From positions 1-55,669 of the forward strand of contig NZ_AMSG01000020.1 in assembly GCF_000300875.1 (NCBI RefSeq): a stretch of DNA of 55,669 bases. The letters run 5' to 3'. A program made the translations under genes and the position numbers. Positions 1 through 10,438 of this stretch are shown in pieces. Below the pieces are notes generated by a model. The model did no database searches. It had not been told where the DNA came from and saw nothing but the letters and a program-made list of their open reading frames with translations. The DNA comes from Galbibacter marinus (GTDB taxonomy: Bacteria; Bacteroidota; Bacteroidia; Flavobacteriales; Flavobacteriaceae). Numbering within the stretch: position 1 is the stretch's first letter; every line of letters starts with the position of its first letter.

Positions 1-8
1 GATATGAT

Positions 9-404
9 TTGTGTTTTAACTTCATTCTATTGTTAAATAGTCTAAACTTTTGTAGAAGTACAAATTATTTTACAGAAGTGCAAATATTTTGTGAAACATT
101 CCGTATCTATTTAAAATTCACTTTTCAATCCATAGCCGATAATTCAGATTTTAAAATAGAAGTTTTCGAAAGTGATATTAACCACATCCATTTTCTCATT
201 CGTTACATTCCAAGGTTATCCGTTTCTCAAATTGTTCATAGGTTAAAACAAGAATCTACACGGCAGTTATGGTTGTTACATCATACCACATTAGGTCAAT
301 AGTATTGGTATCAGCGTTTACTTTGGTCAAACGGTTTCTTCGTTAGTACAATAGGTGAAGCATCAACAGAAACAATACGTCAATACATTTTAAGCCAAGG
401 TTAA
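9..404 (+). pseudogene. IS200/IS605 TnpA (Y1 HUH transposase) with an internal amber stop
   Basis: TnpA is a small tyrosine transposase that moves single-stranded DNA. The frame shows the HUH metal motif as NHIHFL, then the family signature LSVSQIVHRLKQES. A TAG codon at 300-302 interrupts it. Reading straight through in the same frame gives LLWSNGFFVSTIG and ETIRQYI, which is the usual C-terminal part with the catalytic tyrosine, and ends at TAA 402-404. Only a stop codon, not a frameshift, separates the halves, so this is a point-mutated copy rather than two genes. The first 40 residues or so match the family poorly and may be diverged or cut by the window edge. Confidence 0.82.
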
Positions 405-420
405 TTACTACCTTTGTCAC

Positions 421-849
421 TTACATCCCACCGAGCCTATAGGCATCAGTGGGTTTTACGCGCCGATTTATAAAATACACATCTATATAATCTGTATTTA
501 AGCGTTTTAAACTAGCATGAATTGCTCTAGTAATATGATATCGTGAGGAGCCTCTTTGATTGACCTGTTCTCCCATTTTAAAAGAACCTTTGGTTGAAAT
601 GATGGTTTTGTCACGACGACCTTTTATTGCTGCTCCTAATACATTTTCTGAAGCGCCACCTGAATACACATCCGCGGTATCAAAGAAATTAACGCCCCTT
701 TCTAAACAAATATCAATTAAACGAGAAGCCTGTTTTACATCAGTTTGACCCCAACGTTGAAAGAATTCATTCGTGCCACCAAAGGTGGCAGTGCCTAAAC
801 TTAAAACAGGTACCTGTAGCCCTGAGTTTCCTAACCTTCTGTACTGCAT
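421..849 (-). pseudogene. Aldo/keto reductase, 3' end removed by the IS insertion
   Basis: The first 127 residues are a clear aldo/keto reductase N-terminal half, an NADPH-dependent (beta/alpha)8 carbonyl reductase. It opens with YRRLGNSGLQVPVLSLGT and keeps three of the four catalytic residues: D57 and Y62 in the FFDTADVYSGG segment and K87 in ISTKG. The sequence then runs IDVYFI and passes into IS-derived DNA, giving 15 foreign residues and a stop at 421. Family members are about 320-350 residues and carry the catalytic histidine just after the DVYF segment, so the break falls at or next to that residue. The ATG at 849 is chosen because upstream in-frame codons have no family match. It is divergent from a LysR-type gene that may have regulated it. 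Almost certainly inactive as an enzyme. Confidence 0.85.
427..453. repeat. Subterminal hairpin at the right end of the IS element
   Basis: An outer stem CCCAC/GTGGG (427-431 with 449-453) encloses GA/TC pairs and an inner palindrome GCCTATAGGC (435-444), with single-base bulges. Imperfect bulged hairpins close to each end are recognised by TnpA in this family as single-stranded DNA. Its place between the tnpA stop and the junction with the interrupted gene fits a right end. Confidence 0.7.
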
Positions 850-922
850 AACTCTACTTTTTTTAAAATTTCTTATAGGTACAAATTTGCGAAGGAAAAT
901 AGTATTATTAAAATAATATAAA

Positions 923-938
923 TTATACATTTGTATAA
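923..938. promoter_or_regulatory. Candidate LysR operator palindrome overlapping a -7 box
   Basis: TTATACA-TT-TGTATAA is a perfect inverted repeat between the divergent aldo/keto reductase remnant and the LysR gene. It contains the T-N11-A pattern typical of LysR-type binding sites. It also overlaps TACATTTG (926-933), which matches the Bacteroidota -7 consensus TAnnTTTG for the regulator gene, whose ATG begins 20 bases after that box. No convincing TTTG -33 box was found at the expected distance. Binding there would suit autoregulation. The palindrome is seen directly; the function is inferred. Confidence 0.5.
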
Positions 939-952
939 CAAAACTTATAGAT

Positions 953-1867
953 ATGCAATGGAATTTAGAATGGATTAGGACATTTAAATCTATATACGAA
1001 ACAGGAACACTCTCAGGGGCAGCCAAAGTATTATTTATTTCTCAGCCCGGGGTGAGTCTTCACTTAAACTCTCTTGAGGCCTATGTAGGCTATAAATTAT
1101 TTGATCGTTCGCCACGCAGGATGATTCCAACGGAAAAAGGTAAAATTCTGTACAATTGCATAGCCCAGCCCTTAGAGAAACTAGAAACAGTGGAGCAGCA
1201 CTTTCATAAGCGTTCCCAACAACAGAGAGTTACCATAAGCGTAGGGATGTGTTTTGAAACTTTCCAATACACCTTAGAGGAGCACATTGCTGAACTGCCA
1301 TTTAATCTTATTTTAAAATTTGGCTTGTACCCGCAAATGCAATCGGATTTAGACAATGGTCTATTGGATATGATTGTCACCCCACAAAAGGGTAACCAAA
1401 AGAATTTGTTATATGAGCCTTTTTCCAAAGAGCGAATTATACTGGTAGCAGGAAGTAAAACGGATACATTAGAATTAACCTCTTTAATTGAAAAAGGCGA
1501 TAATTCCAAGATACAGAACCTACTAAAACAGCAGCTTTGGTATGGCACGGCTGGGGATATGGAGCATTTGAAAGATTTTTGGTTGAGAAACTTCAATAAG
1601 CATCCCGATTTTAGCCCTAATTATATCGTTCCCAATATCAGTTCTATCATTCGCTGCCTTAGTTACAACAAAGGTTTGGCAGTAGTTCCTGATTTTCTTT
1701 GCCGTCAGGCGCTATCCACTGGGGCTATCAATCTAATTTGGAAAGGCAGCGAGCCTTGGGAAAACACCTTATACTTTGGCACTCGAAAAAAAACCATCTA
1801 TCAAAAGGAATTACAACAACTTCAAAACCTTTTTAAACAAAAGTGGGAACCTGAAATCCTCCCTTAA
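953..1867 (+). CDS. LysR-family transcriptional regulator
   Basis: A 304-residue protein of usual LysR length. Residues of about 5-62 form the winged helix-turn-helix: SGAAKVLFISQPGVSLHL is the recognition part, followed by YKLFDRSPRRMIPTEKG. The rest (about 90-300) is the substrate-binding-like effector domain. It lies divergent from the truncated aldo/keto reductase with a palindrome between them, the classical arrangement for a regulator and its target. If that reductase was its target, the regulator may have lost its partner. It ends 4 bases before the convergent hydrolase gene. The effector is unknown. Confidence 0.9.
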   Translation: MQWNLEWIRTFKSIYETGTLSGAAKVLFISQPGVSLHLNSLEAYVGYKLFDRSPRRMIPTEKGKILYNCIAQPLEKLETVEQHFHKRSQQQRVTISVGMCFETFQYTLEEHIAELPFNLILKFGLYPQMQSDLDNGLLDMIVTPQKGNQKNLLYEPFSKERIILVAGSKTDTLELTSLIEKGDNSKIQNLLKQQLWYGTAGDMEHLKDFWLRNFNKHPDFSPNYIVPNISSIIRCLSYNKGLAVVPDFLCRQALSTGAINLIWKGSEPWENTLYFGTRKKTIYQKELQQLQNLFKQKWEPEILP

Positions 1868-1871
1868 ACAG

Positions 1872-2786
1872 CTATTGTCTGATTAATGGCATAGTGGAGC
1901 ATCGCAACAGCCCTTCTTGCTTAGCAATTTCTGCATACGGGATTTCCTCAACAGTAATACCGTTTGACCGAAGCCACTGATTCAATCGGGTAAAGTTTTT
2001 CTCAGAAACTACTACATCAGGAGCAATAGAAAAGATATTGCTATTCATGTGATACATCTCATCCTTATCGATATGAAACAAATTCTCCTTCCCAAATATA
2101 TTCACTAAATAAGAATAGTCCTTAAGGTCTCTAAAACCTTCTTTGTGAATGATTGCCTTGTCTTTGCCAACGGGCTGAAAACAACAATCTAAATGCAAGG
2201 CATTGTCTTTAGCAATGGTATTTGATTTTTGAAGATCAAATTCTTTAACAATTTTACCTGGAAACATTTCCTTTATATAATTCACGCCCTGCATATTGGT
2301 TCTAGCTGTGATATAATCTGGATAATCAGCACCTTTATAAGTTCCAATAAAAATATGTTCACCCCACAACATAATGTCACCTCCCTCGATATGAACTTCC
2401 CCAGGTGGGCGTATTACTTTAGAAGGATCCATTTGATCGATGATGTACTGTATCGCATCTAATTCCTTTTCTCGATCGGGAAGTATATTGGATTTAAAAA
2501 AATAATCATCAATTACAAAGGCAATATCTCTGGAGAATATTTGGTTACAATCCTTTAGAATCTCTGGACGATGTACCTTGACATTGTATTTTTCAAATAC
2601 AGCATTAAAGGCCTCCATTTCTTTAATCATATCTGACTCCTTTGGATACGTACCAGCCTTAATGTGTTCGATAGATTTTGGATCATAGGCATCCTCAAGA
2701 GCTGGTACAGGACCATTATCTTTAGCAATCCCCAGAATTACCTCTTTTAGGTGGGAAGTCTCATCTGTTACATGGAGTTTTAGCAT
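1872..2786 (-). CDS. Arginine deiminase/dimethylargininase-like amidinotransferase-fold protein
   Basis: The 304-residue protein has the pentein (amidinotransferase) layout: an acidic motif HIEGGD with E134, a histidine in ALHLD (H198), and a C-terminal nucleophile C296 in LLRCSTMPL. This Glu/His/Cys set is what arginine deiminases, dimethylarginine hydrolases and glycine amidinotransferases use to attack a guanidino carbon. Which substrate is used cannot be told from sequence; dimethylarginine- or arginine-type hydrolysis is the usual annotation for this flavobacterial family. It is a single gene, separated from gltA by that gene's terminator, and convergent with the LysR gene. No signal peptide, so cytoplasmic. 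Confidence 0.82.
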   Translation of the reverse strand: MLKLHVTDETSHLKEVILGIAKDNGPVPALEDAYDPKSIEHIKAGTYPKESDMIKEMEAFNAVFEKYNVKVHRPEILKDCNQIFSRDIAFVIDDYFFKSNILPDREKELDAIQYIIDQMDPSKVIRPPGEVHIEGGDIMLWGEHIFIGTYKGADYPDYITARTNMQGVNYIKEMFPGKIVKEFDLQKSNTIAKDNALHLDCCFQPVGKDKAIIHKEGFRDLKDYSYLVNIFGKENLFHIDKDEMYHMNSNIFSIAPDVVVSEKNFTRLNQWLRSNGITVEEIPYAEIAKQEGLLRCSTMPLIRQ

Positions 2787-2882
2787 ACCGATTGTTTTAA
2801 TACATATTTATTCACTGCAGAAGGGAAAGTGAAAAACTTCTCCCCGTTAGTGGTGCCGCAAATTAACCTAATTTTAAAACAT

Positions 2883-2916
2883 AAAAAAGGGCATACTAAC
2901 GAATTAATACACCCTT
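2883..2916 (-). terminator. Intrinsic terminator of gltA
   Basis: On the minus strand, about 20 bases after the gltA stop, a 13-bp stem with three G-T pairs closes on a TTCG tetraloop (arms 2887-2899 and 2904-2916). It is followed by a run of six T. This separates gltA from the downstream hydrolase gene. Confidence 0.85.
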
Positions 2917-2936
2917 ACTTATAATAACTGGTTCTA

Positions 2937-4220
2937 TTAACGTTTGTCTAAGCTGACGAACTCTCTCTGGTTTTCGCCAACATAGATTTGTCTTGGTCTT
3001 CCAATAGGCTCTTGTTTGAGTCTCATTTCTCTCCACTGGGCAATCCAACCTGGAAGTCTACCCAGTGCAAACATTACAGTGAACATTTCTGTAGGGATCC
3101 CTAGAGCTCTATAAATGATTCCTGAATAGAAATCTACATTTGGATAGAGTTTTCTCTTAACAAAATAATCATCCTCCAAAGCTTGTTTCTCAAGGCTCTT
3201 GGCAATGGTTAGAACTGGATCGTTAACACCCAAATCCGCAAGCACATCATCAGCTGATTTTTTGATAATTTTTGCTCTTGGATCAAAATTCTTATATACG
3301 CGGTGTCCAAAGCCCATCAAACGGAAAGGATCTTCCTTGTCTTTGGCTTTTTCCATGTATTTAGCTGTATCACCACCATCTTGTTTGATGCTTTCTAGCA
3401 TCTCGATAACCGCTTGGTTAGCTCCTCCGTGAAGTGGCCCCCATAGGGCCGAAACTCCTGCGGATAATGAAGCAAACAATCCGGCGTGAGAAGATCCAAC
3501 AATTCTAACTGTAGAAGTCGAACAGTTTTGCTCGTGATCAGCATGTAGTATTAATAATTTATCTAAGGCATCTACTACCTTTGGATTTATTTTATACTTT
3601 TCGTTTGGCTTTTTAAACATCAAACAAAGGATGTTCTCCACATAGCCCAGTTCACTATCTCCGTAATCATAAGGTTTTGAATTCCTTCTTCGAAGAGTCC
3701 ACGCAGCTAGTACAGGGAATTTACCCATTATTTTCACCACTGCATTGTACATATCTTCTTCCGAATTGATATCCACAACAGAAGGATTAAAAGCAGTCAA
3801 TGCACTAGTTAAAGAGGATAATACGCCCATTGGGTGTGCTGTCCTAGGAAAGCTGTCAACGATCTTCTTTATATCTTCATCAACCTCTAAGTGCTCCTTG
3901 ATATCATTGTGAAATTTATTCAGTTGCTCTTTGGTTGGTAATTCTCCAAAGATTAACAAATAGGCTACTTCTAGAAAATCGGCCTTTTCTGCTAAATCCT
4001 CTATTTTGTAACCACGGTATCTCAAAATACCTTTTTCTCCGTCAAGATAGGTAATGGCACTTTCACAGGATCCGGTATTTTTATATCCAGGATCTAAAGT
4101 AATGATCCCTGTCGAGGCTCTCAATGCTTTGATATCTATTGCCAACTCATTTTCTGTTCCCTCTATAACTGGAAATTCAATTTTTTTACCCTTATATTCT
4201 AAAGTAGCCTTATCTGACAT
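2937..4220 (-). CDS. gltA: Citrate synthase
   Basis: Condenses oxaloacetate and acetyl-CoA to citrate, the entry step of the TCA cycle, in the cytoplasm. The 427-residue length and sequence fit the type II (hexameric, NADH-sensitive in many Gram-negatives) form. The catalytic triad is visible as H264 in GPLHGGAN, H306 in FGHRVY and D363 in VDFYSG, with LHADHEQNCSTST before it. It stands alone: the eno terminator lies upstream and its own terminator downstream. The 308-base gap 4221-4528 holds the eno terminator at its far end. A weak -7-like element (TATTTTCG on the minus strand, 4255-4262) sits 35 bases before the start; otherwise I see nothing there. Confidence 0.97.
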   Translation of the reverse strand: MSDKATLEYKGKKIEFPVIEGTENELAIDIKALRASTGIITLDPGYKNTGSCESAITYLDGEKGILRYRGYKIEDLAEKADFLEVAYLLIFGELPTKEQLNKFHNDIKEHLEVDEDIKKIVDSFPRTAHPMGVLSSLTSALTAFNPSVVDINSEEDMYNAVVKIMGKFPVLAAWTLRRRNSKPYDYGDSELGYVENILCLMFKKPNEKYKINPKVVDALDKLLILHADHEQNCSTSTVRIVGSSHAGLFASLSAGVSALWGPLHGGANQAVIEMLESIKQDGGDTAKYMEKAKDKEDPFRLMGFGHRVYKNFDPRAKIIKKSADDVLADLGVNDPVLTIAKSLEKQALEDDYFVKRKLYPNVDFYSGIIYRALGIPTEMFTVMFALGRLPGWIAQWREMRLKQEPIGRPRQIYVGENQREFVSLDKR

Positions 4221-4470
4221 AATATGTATTTGATTTACAATTTAACGCGTGTTGCGAAAATACGAAATTTACGGCTAATTTTTGATTGGAAAGAAGGCTT
4301 TTTAGTCCGATTTCAAGTTAAAATATCCCTAAATTAACAGTGCATTATTATTACTGTAACTATTTTGACAATACCTCAATTTTACCGCTTATTTTCTGCA
4401 AGATTAATATTTTTCAAATCCATAGTAATAAAGACCTATAGCCAGTTTAAAACCCAAAGTATCGAATACT

Positions 4471-4499
4471 AAAAAACCTCACTTATGGTGAGGTTTTTT
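4471..4499 (-). terminator. Terminator after eno
   Basis: An 8-bp stem AACCTCAC/GTGAGGTT (4475-4482 with 4488-4495) with a 5-base loop is flanked by T runs on both strands. It follows the eno stop by about 30 bases on the minus strand and ends the carA-eno transcript before gltA. Confidence 0.88.
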
Positions 4500-4528
4500 C
4501 ATAATCCTATATGGATGATTCGGTGAAA

Positions 4529-6936
<2,408 letters not shown>

Positions 6937-6969
6937 GAGCTTACTTACAAAAGTTTTACAAAATAACAC

Positions 6970-7004
6970 AAAAAAAAGGATAAACTAAAGCGTTTATCCT
7001 TTTT
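6970..7004 (-). terminator. Terminator downstream of rplQ
   Basis: Complementary arms (AAAGGATAAAC and GTTTATCCTTT type, about 6975-6985 with 6992-7002) with a 6-base loop are flanked by a run of eight T on the minus strand. It lies 25 bases after rplQ and 34 bases before the chosen carA start, so it should end or weaken the long ribosomal transcript. T runs on both sides could make it work in either direction. Confidence 0.85.
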
Positions 7005-7028
7005 GATATGTTATGATAACATTAATCA

Positions 7029-7544
7029 CTATTCTTGTGAAGTTTCAGGTTTTTCTTCTGCACTATCAGCTTTCTTCTCAGGGGCAACTTCCGCCTGAGG
7101 AGTTTCAACTGCAGTCTCTTCTACCTTCTTACTTCTACCTCTACGAGTAGACTTCTTCTTAGCAGGTTTACCAGCATTGTAGAGTTCATTGAAATCTACA
7201 AGTTCGATCATTGCCATATCAGCGTTATCCCCTAAACGGTTTCCTAACTTAATGATACGGGTATATCCACCTGGTCTGTCACCCACTTTAGGAGCAACCT
7301 CTCTGAACAACTCCGTTACAGCGTATTTATCTCTAATTTTACTAAAAACAATACGTCTGTTGTGTGTAGTGTCTTCTTTGGATTTTGTCACTAAAGGTTC
7401 GATGAACTGCTTTAGAGCTTTTGCTTTGGCAAGGGTAGTGTTAATACGCTTGTGCTCGATTAAAGAACACGCCATATTAGCCAACATAGCTCTTCTATGT
7501 GCAGTTTTTCTACCTAAGTGATTAAATTTCTTTCCGTGTCTCAT
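7029..7544 (-). CDS. rplQ: 50S ribosomal protein L17
   Basis: L17 is a primary-structure protein of the large subunit near the exit tunnel. The first 125 residues are the conserved domain ([21 protein letters not shown] start, DRPGGYTRI motif). The last 45 residues are a low-complexity tail, first basic ([12 protein letters not shown]) and then rich in Glu, Pro and Ala. Long charged tails on L17 are common in Bacteroidota, and this one accounts for 171 residues against about 120-130 in E. coli. It is last in the ribosomal block after rpoA and just before a terminator. Confidence 0.98.
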   Translation of the reverse strand: MRHGKKFNHLGRKTAHRRAMLANMACSLIEHKRINTTLAKAKALKQFIEPLVTKSKEDTTHNRRIVFSKIRDKYAVTELFREVAPKVGDRPGGYTRIIKLGNRLGDNADMAMIELVDFNELYNAGKPAKKKSTRRGRSKKVEETAVETPQAEVAPEKKADSAEEKPETSQE

Positions 7545-7615
7545 GACATTAAAATTTAAACCTTCATCTTGCTCAAACCCATTCTAGGGAGCAAAATATG
7601 AAGATTGAGTTGTTA

Positions 7616-8608
7616 CTAATCTTTATCTAATTTGTATTTGGCTAGGTCCATTCCAAAACTAAGTCCCTTATTTCCAACAAGCTCCTCAAGTTCTGTAAGT
7701 GACTTTTTACCAAAGTTTCTGAACTTCATCAAGTCGTTCTTATTATAAGATACTAAGTCTCCCAAAGTATCTACTTCAGCTGCTTTCAAACAGTTCAGTG
7801 CTCGTACCGAAAGATCCATATCAACAAGCTTAGTTTTTAACAACTGACGCATGTGAAGTGATTCTTCATCATAAGTTTCTGTCTGTGCAATCTCATCAGC
7901 TTCAAGTGTAATGCGCTCGTCAGAGAACAACATGAAGTGATGGATTAATATTTTGGCAGCTTCTGTCAAGGCATCTTTTGGATGTATAGATCCGTCAGAG
8001 ATGATTTCGAAAACTAATTTTTCGTAATCAGTCTTTTGTTCTACACGGTAGTTCTCGATGCTGAATTTTACATTCTTAATAGGAGTGTAGATTGCGTCTG
8101 TAAAGATCGTTCCAAGAGGCGCATTTGCTTTCTTGTTTTCCTCTGCAGGCACATACCCTCTTCCCTTTTCTATGGTGATTTCCATATTGATTGCCACCTT
8201 CGCATCCAAGTTACAGATAACAAGATCCGGGTTTAAAACCTGGAATCCTGTAACAAATTTTTGGAAATCCCCAGCCGTGATTTGCTCTTTACCTGAGATA
8301 GACATAGAAACGGTTTCGTTATCTATATCGTCAATCTGTTTTTTAAAGCGAACTTGCTTTAAGTTTAAGATGATCTCAGTTACATCCTCAACAACTCCAT
8401 CGATGGTAGAGAACTCGTGTTCTACATCATCCATACGAACAGAGGTTATTGCGTAACCTTCTAATGAAGATAAAAGAACTCTTCGTAATGCGTTACCAAC
8501 GGTTAATCCAAATCCGGGTTCCAAAGGTCTGAATTCAAACTTACCTTCGAAATCGGTTGAATCGATCATTATAACTTTATCGGGCTTCTGAAAATTTAGT
8601 ATTGCCAT
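7616..8608 (-). CDS. rpoA: RNA polymerase alpha subunit
   Basis: The alpha subunit seeds assembly of RNA polymerase through its N-terminal domain and touches upstream DNA and activators through its C-terminal domain. At 330 residues it has both: the N-terminal assembly domain with [21 protein letters not shown], a linker, and the helix-hairpin-helix C-terminal domain with [20 protein letters not shown]. It lies between rpsD and rplQ, the usual alpha operon order. Confidence 0.98.
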   Translation of the reverse strand: MAILNFQKPDKVIMIDSTDFEGKFEFRPLEPGFGLTVGNALRRVLLSSLEGYAITSVRMDDVEHEFSTIDGVVEDVTEIILNLKQVRFKKQIDDIDNETVSMSISGKEQITAGDFQKFVTGFQVLNPDLVICNLDAKVAINMEITIEKGRGYVPAEENKKANAPLGTIFTDAIYTPIKNVKFSIENYRVEQKTDYEKLVFEIISDGSIHPKDALTEAAKILIHHFMLFSDERITLEADEIAQTETYDEESLHMRQLLKTKLVDMDLSVRALNCLKAAEVDTLGDLVSYNKNDLMKFRNFGKKSLTELEELVGNKGLSFGMDLAKYKLDKD

Positions 8609-8629
8609 AGTACGACTGCTGTCTAATTA

Positions 8630-9235
8630 TTATTTAGAGTATAACTCGACGATTAATTGCTCTTTGATGTTTTCAGGAATCTGGATACGTTCTGGAATCG
8701 CTACAAAGCTTCCTTCCATTTTCTCACTATTCCATGTTAACCATTCGTAAACAGTACTGTTGTTAGAAAGCGATCTTTCGATTGTTTCTAACGATTTTGA
8801 TTTTTCTCTTACTCCAACTACATCACCAGGTTTCAATTGATAAGACGGTATGTTTACGATTTCACCGTTTACGGTAATGTGCCTGTGAGAAACCAATTGT
8901 CTTGCCCCACGTCTAGATGGAGAAATACCCATTCTATAAACGACGTTGTCCAAACGAGACTCACAAAGTTGTAATAGTACAACACCAGTTACACCTTTGT
9001 TAGCATTGGCTTTTTCAAATAGGTTTCTAAATTGTTTTTCTAGAATACCGTAGGAGTATTTCGCTTTTTGCTTCTCCATTAACTGGATTGCATACTCAGA
9101 TTTTTTACCTCTTCTACGGTTGTTTCCGTGCTGCCCTGGAGGGTAATTTCTTTTTTCGAAAGATTTGTCATCTCCGAAAATTGCTTCTCCAAACTTACGG
9201 GCAATTTTTGTTTTTGGACCTGTATATCTTGCCAT
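8630..9235 (-). CDS. rpsD: 30S ribosomal protein S4
   Basis: A primary 16S rRNA-binding protein of the small subunit. The 201-residue frame has the S4 N-terminal domain and the S4 RNA-binding motif near residues 92-150 ([28 protein letters not shown]). The N-terminus has no zinc-binding cysteine cluster, so it is the cysteine-free form. In E. coli S4 represses its own operon; no matching pseudoknot was identified here. An 81-base gap separates it from rpsK. Confidence 0.98.
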   Translation of the reverse strand: MARYTGPKTKIARKFGEAIFGDDKSFEKRNYPPGQHGNNRRRGKKSEYAIQLMEKQKAKYSYGILEKQFRNLFEKANANKGVTGVVLLQLCESRLDNVVYRMGISPSRRGARQLVSHRHITVNGEIVNIPSYQLKPGDVVGVREKSKSLETIERSLSNNSTVYEWLTWNSEKMEGSFVAIPERIQIPENIKEQLIVELYSK

Positions 9236-9316
9236 GTCTTTAGTTATTTTGAAGGTGATTATGAATTAAGGCTATCCTTCGATAATCGTAAAAACCTTCA
9301 GTTAACATTAATCTAA

Positions 9317-9709
9317 TTAAACTCTTCTTCTTTTAGGTGGACGACATCCGTTGTGTGGCAGTGGAGTAACGTCGATAATCTCAGTTACTTCAATTCCAGC
9401 ATTGTGGATGGAACGGATTGCTGATTCTCTACCAGAACCAGGTCCTTTTACGTACACTTTTACTTTTCTAAGACCCGCCTCATGAGCTACTTTTGAAGCA
9501 TCTTCTGCTGCAACTTGAGCTGCGTAAGGGGTGTTCTTCTTAGAACCTCTGAATCCCATTTTACCTGCTGAAGACCAAGCAACAACATCTCCTTTTTTAT
9601 TGGTCAAGGAGATGATAACGTTGTTGAACGATGCAGCTATGTGAGCTTCTCCTACAGATTCTACTACAACCTTGCGTTTCTTAGCAGTTTTTGTATTTGA
9701 CTTTGCCAT
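9317..9709 (-). CDS. rpsK: 30S ribosomal protein S11
   Basis: S11 helps form the platform of the small subunit around the mRNA exit. The 130-residue frame is full length. It has the typical [15 protein letters not shown] stretch, the GMKGSR-like loop as [14 protein letters not shown], and the C-terminal signature [13 protein letters not shown]. It is between rpsM and rpsD with a 14-base gap to rpsM. Confidence 0.98.
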   Translation of the reverse strand: MAKSNTKTAKKRKVVVESVGEAHIAASFNNVIISLTNKKGDVVAWSSAGKMGFRGSKKNTPYAAQVAAEDASKVAHEAGLRKVKVYVKGPGSGRESAIRSIHNAGIEVTEIIDVTPLPHNGCRPPKRRRV

Positions 9710-9723
9710 AATTAAGCTACGAA

Positions 9724-10098
9724 TTATTTAGTTGCCTTTTTCTTGTTAGCAACAGTTTTTCTTTTACCTTTTCTTGTTCTAGAGTTATTCTTAGTGCGTT
9801 GTCCTCTAAGTGGAAGACCTGCTCTGTGACGAATACCTCTTTGACAACCGATATCCATTAAACGCTTAATGTTTAACTGGACCTCTGTACGAAGTTCTCC
9901 TTCGATCTTAAAGAATGATACAGCCTCTCTGATTCGAGCGATCTCATCATCTGACCAATCGTTAACTTTTGTATCTTCGCTAACTTGAGCCTTTTCTAAG
10001 ATCTCTTTAGCTCTGCTTTTTCCTACTCCAAAGATGTAAGTTAATCCAATAACCCCTCTTTTGTTCTTTGGTAAGTCTACTCCTGCGATTCTAGCCAT
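9724..10098 (-). CDS. rpsM: 30S ribosomal protein S13
   Basis: S13 sits in the head of the small subunit and contacts the P-site tRNA and L5 bridge. The 124-residue frame starts [15 protein letters not shown] and has the [22 protein letters not shown] signature, then a lysine-rich tail. It directly follows rpmJ by 2 bases, so the two are probably translated together. Confidence 0.98.
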   Translation of the reverse strand: MARIAGVDLPKNKRGVIGLTYIFGVGKSRAKEILEKAQVSEDTKVNDWSDDEIARIREAVSFFKIEGELRTEVQLNIKRLMDIGCQRGIRHRAGLPLRGQRTKNNSRTRKGKRKTVANKKKATK

Positions 10099-10100
10099 AA

Positions 10101-10217
10101 CTACCCTTGTCTTTGTTTAAATCTAGGATTCTTTTTATTAATTACATACAATCTCCCTTTTCTACGCACAATTTTGCACTCGGGACTCCTTTTCTTAACG
10201 GATGCTCTTACTTTCAT
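10101..10217 (-). CDS. rpmJ: 50S ribosomal protein L36, zinc-ligand-free form
   Basis: A 38-residue gene read directly from the gap between infA and rpsM. It starts at ATG 10217 and begins [11 protein letters not shown]; it ends [10 protein letters not shown] before TAG. The frame, length and position leave little doubt. The zinc-binding form of L36 has three cysteines and a histidine; here only the cysteine of PECK remains and the histidine before KQRQG is a phenylalanine, so it should not bind zinc. It starts 3 bases after the infA stop. Confidence 0.97.
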   Translation of the reverse strand: MKVRASVKKRSPECKIVRRKGRLYVINKKNPRFKQRQG

Positions 10218-10220
10218 CTC

Positions 10221-10436
10221 TTAATATCTATAAGTAATTCTTGCTTTTGTAAGGTCGTAAGGACTCATTTCAAGTTTAACCTTATCTCCAGGTAACAATT
10301 TAATGTAATGCATACGCATTTTTCCAGAGATATGAGCCGTTACTATGTGACCATTTTCTAATTCTACTCGAAACATTGCATTTGACAATGCTTCTATGAT
10401 GCTTCCATCTTGTTCTATTGCTGGTTGCTTTGCCAT
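10221..10436 (-). CDS. infA: Translation initiation factor IF-1
   Basis: IF-1 binds the A site of the small subunit and assists initiation with IF-2 and IF-3. The 71-residue OB-fold protein is full length, with the typical [16 protein letters not shown] and [20 protein letters not shown] segments. It starts 2 bases after the secY stop and is followed by rpmJ after 3 bases. There is no map or adk gene between secY and infA, unlike many other bacteria. Confidence 0.98.
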   Translation of the reverse strand: MAKQPAIEQDGSIIEALSNAMFRVELENGHIVTAHISGKMRMHYIKLLPGDKVKLEMSPYDLTKARITYRY

Positions 10437-10438
10437 AA

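Larger units (their letters stand above)
1..468 (+). mobile_element. Right part of a decayed IS200/IS605-family element
   Basis: The window opens inside an insertion sequence. It holds most of a Y1 transposase reading frame and, 23 bases after its stop, a subterminal imperfect hairpin, which is the usual right-end structure of IS200/IS605 elements. Beyond about position 468 the sequence becomes an aldo/keto reductase gene on the other strand, so the right junction lies near there; the exact cleavage site cannot be fixed without an empty-site allele. The left end lies outside the window. The transposase carries an in-frame amber codon, so the copy is probably unable to move by itself. Confidence 0.8.

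Noticed and set aside
7189-7521. A 110-codon frame opposite rplQ
   Set aside because: It lies wholly antisense to a certain ribosomal gene, as do many other frames in this block, and has no family pattern or own spacing.
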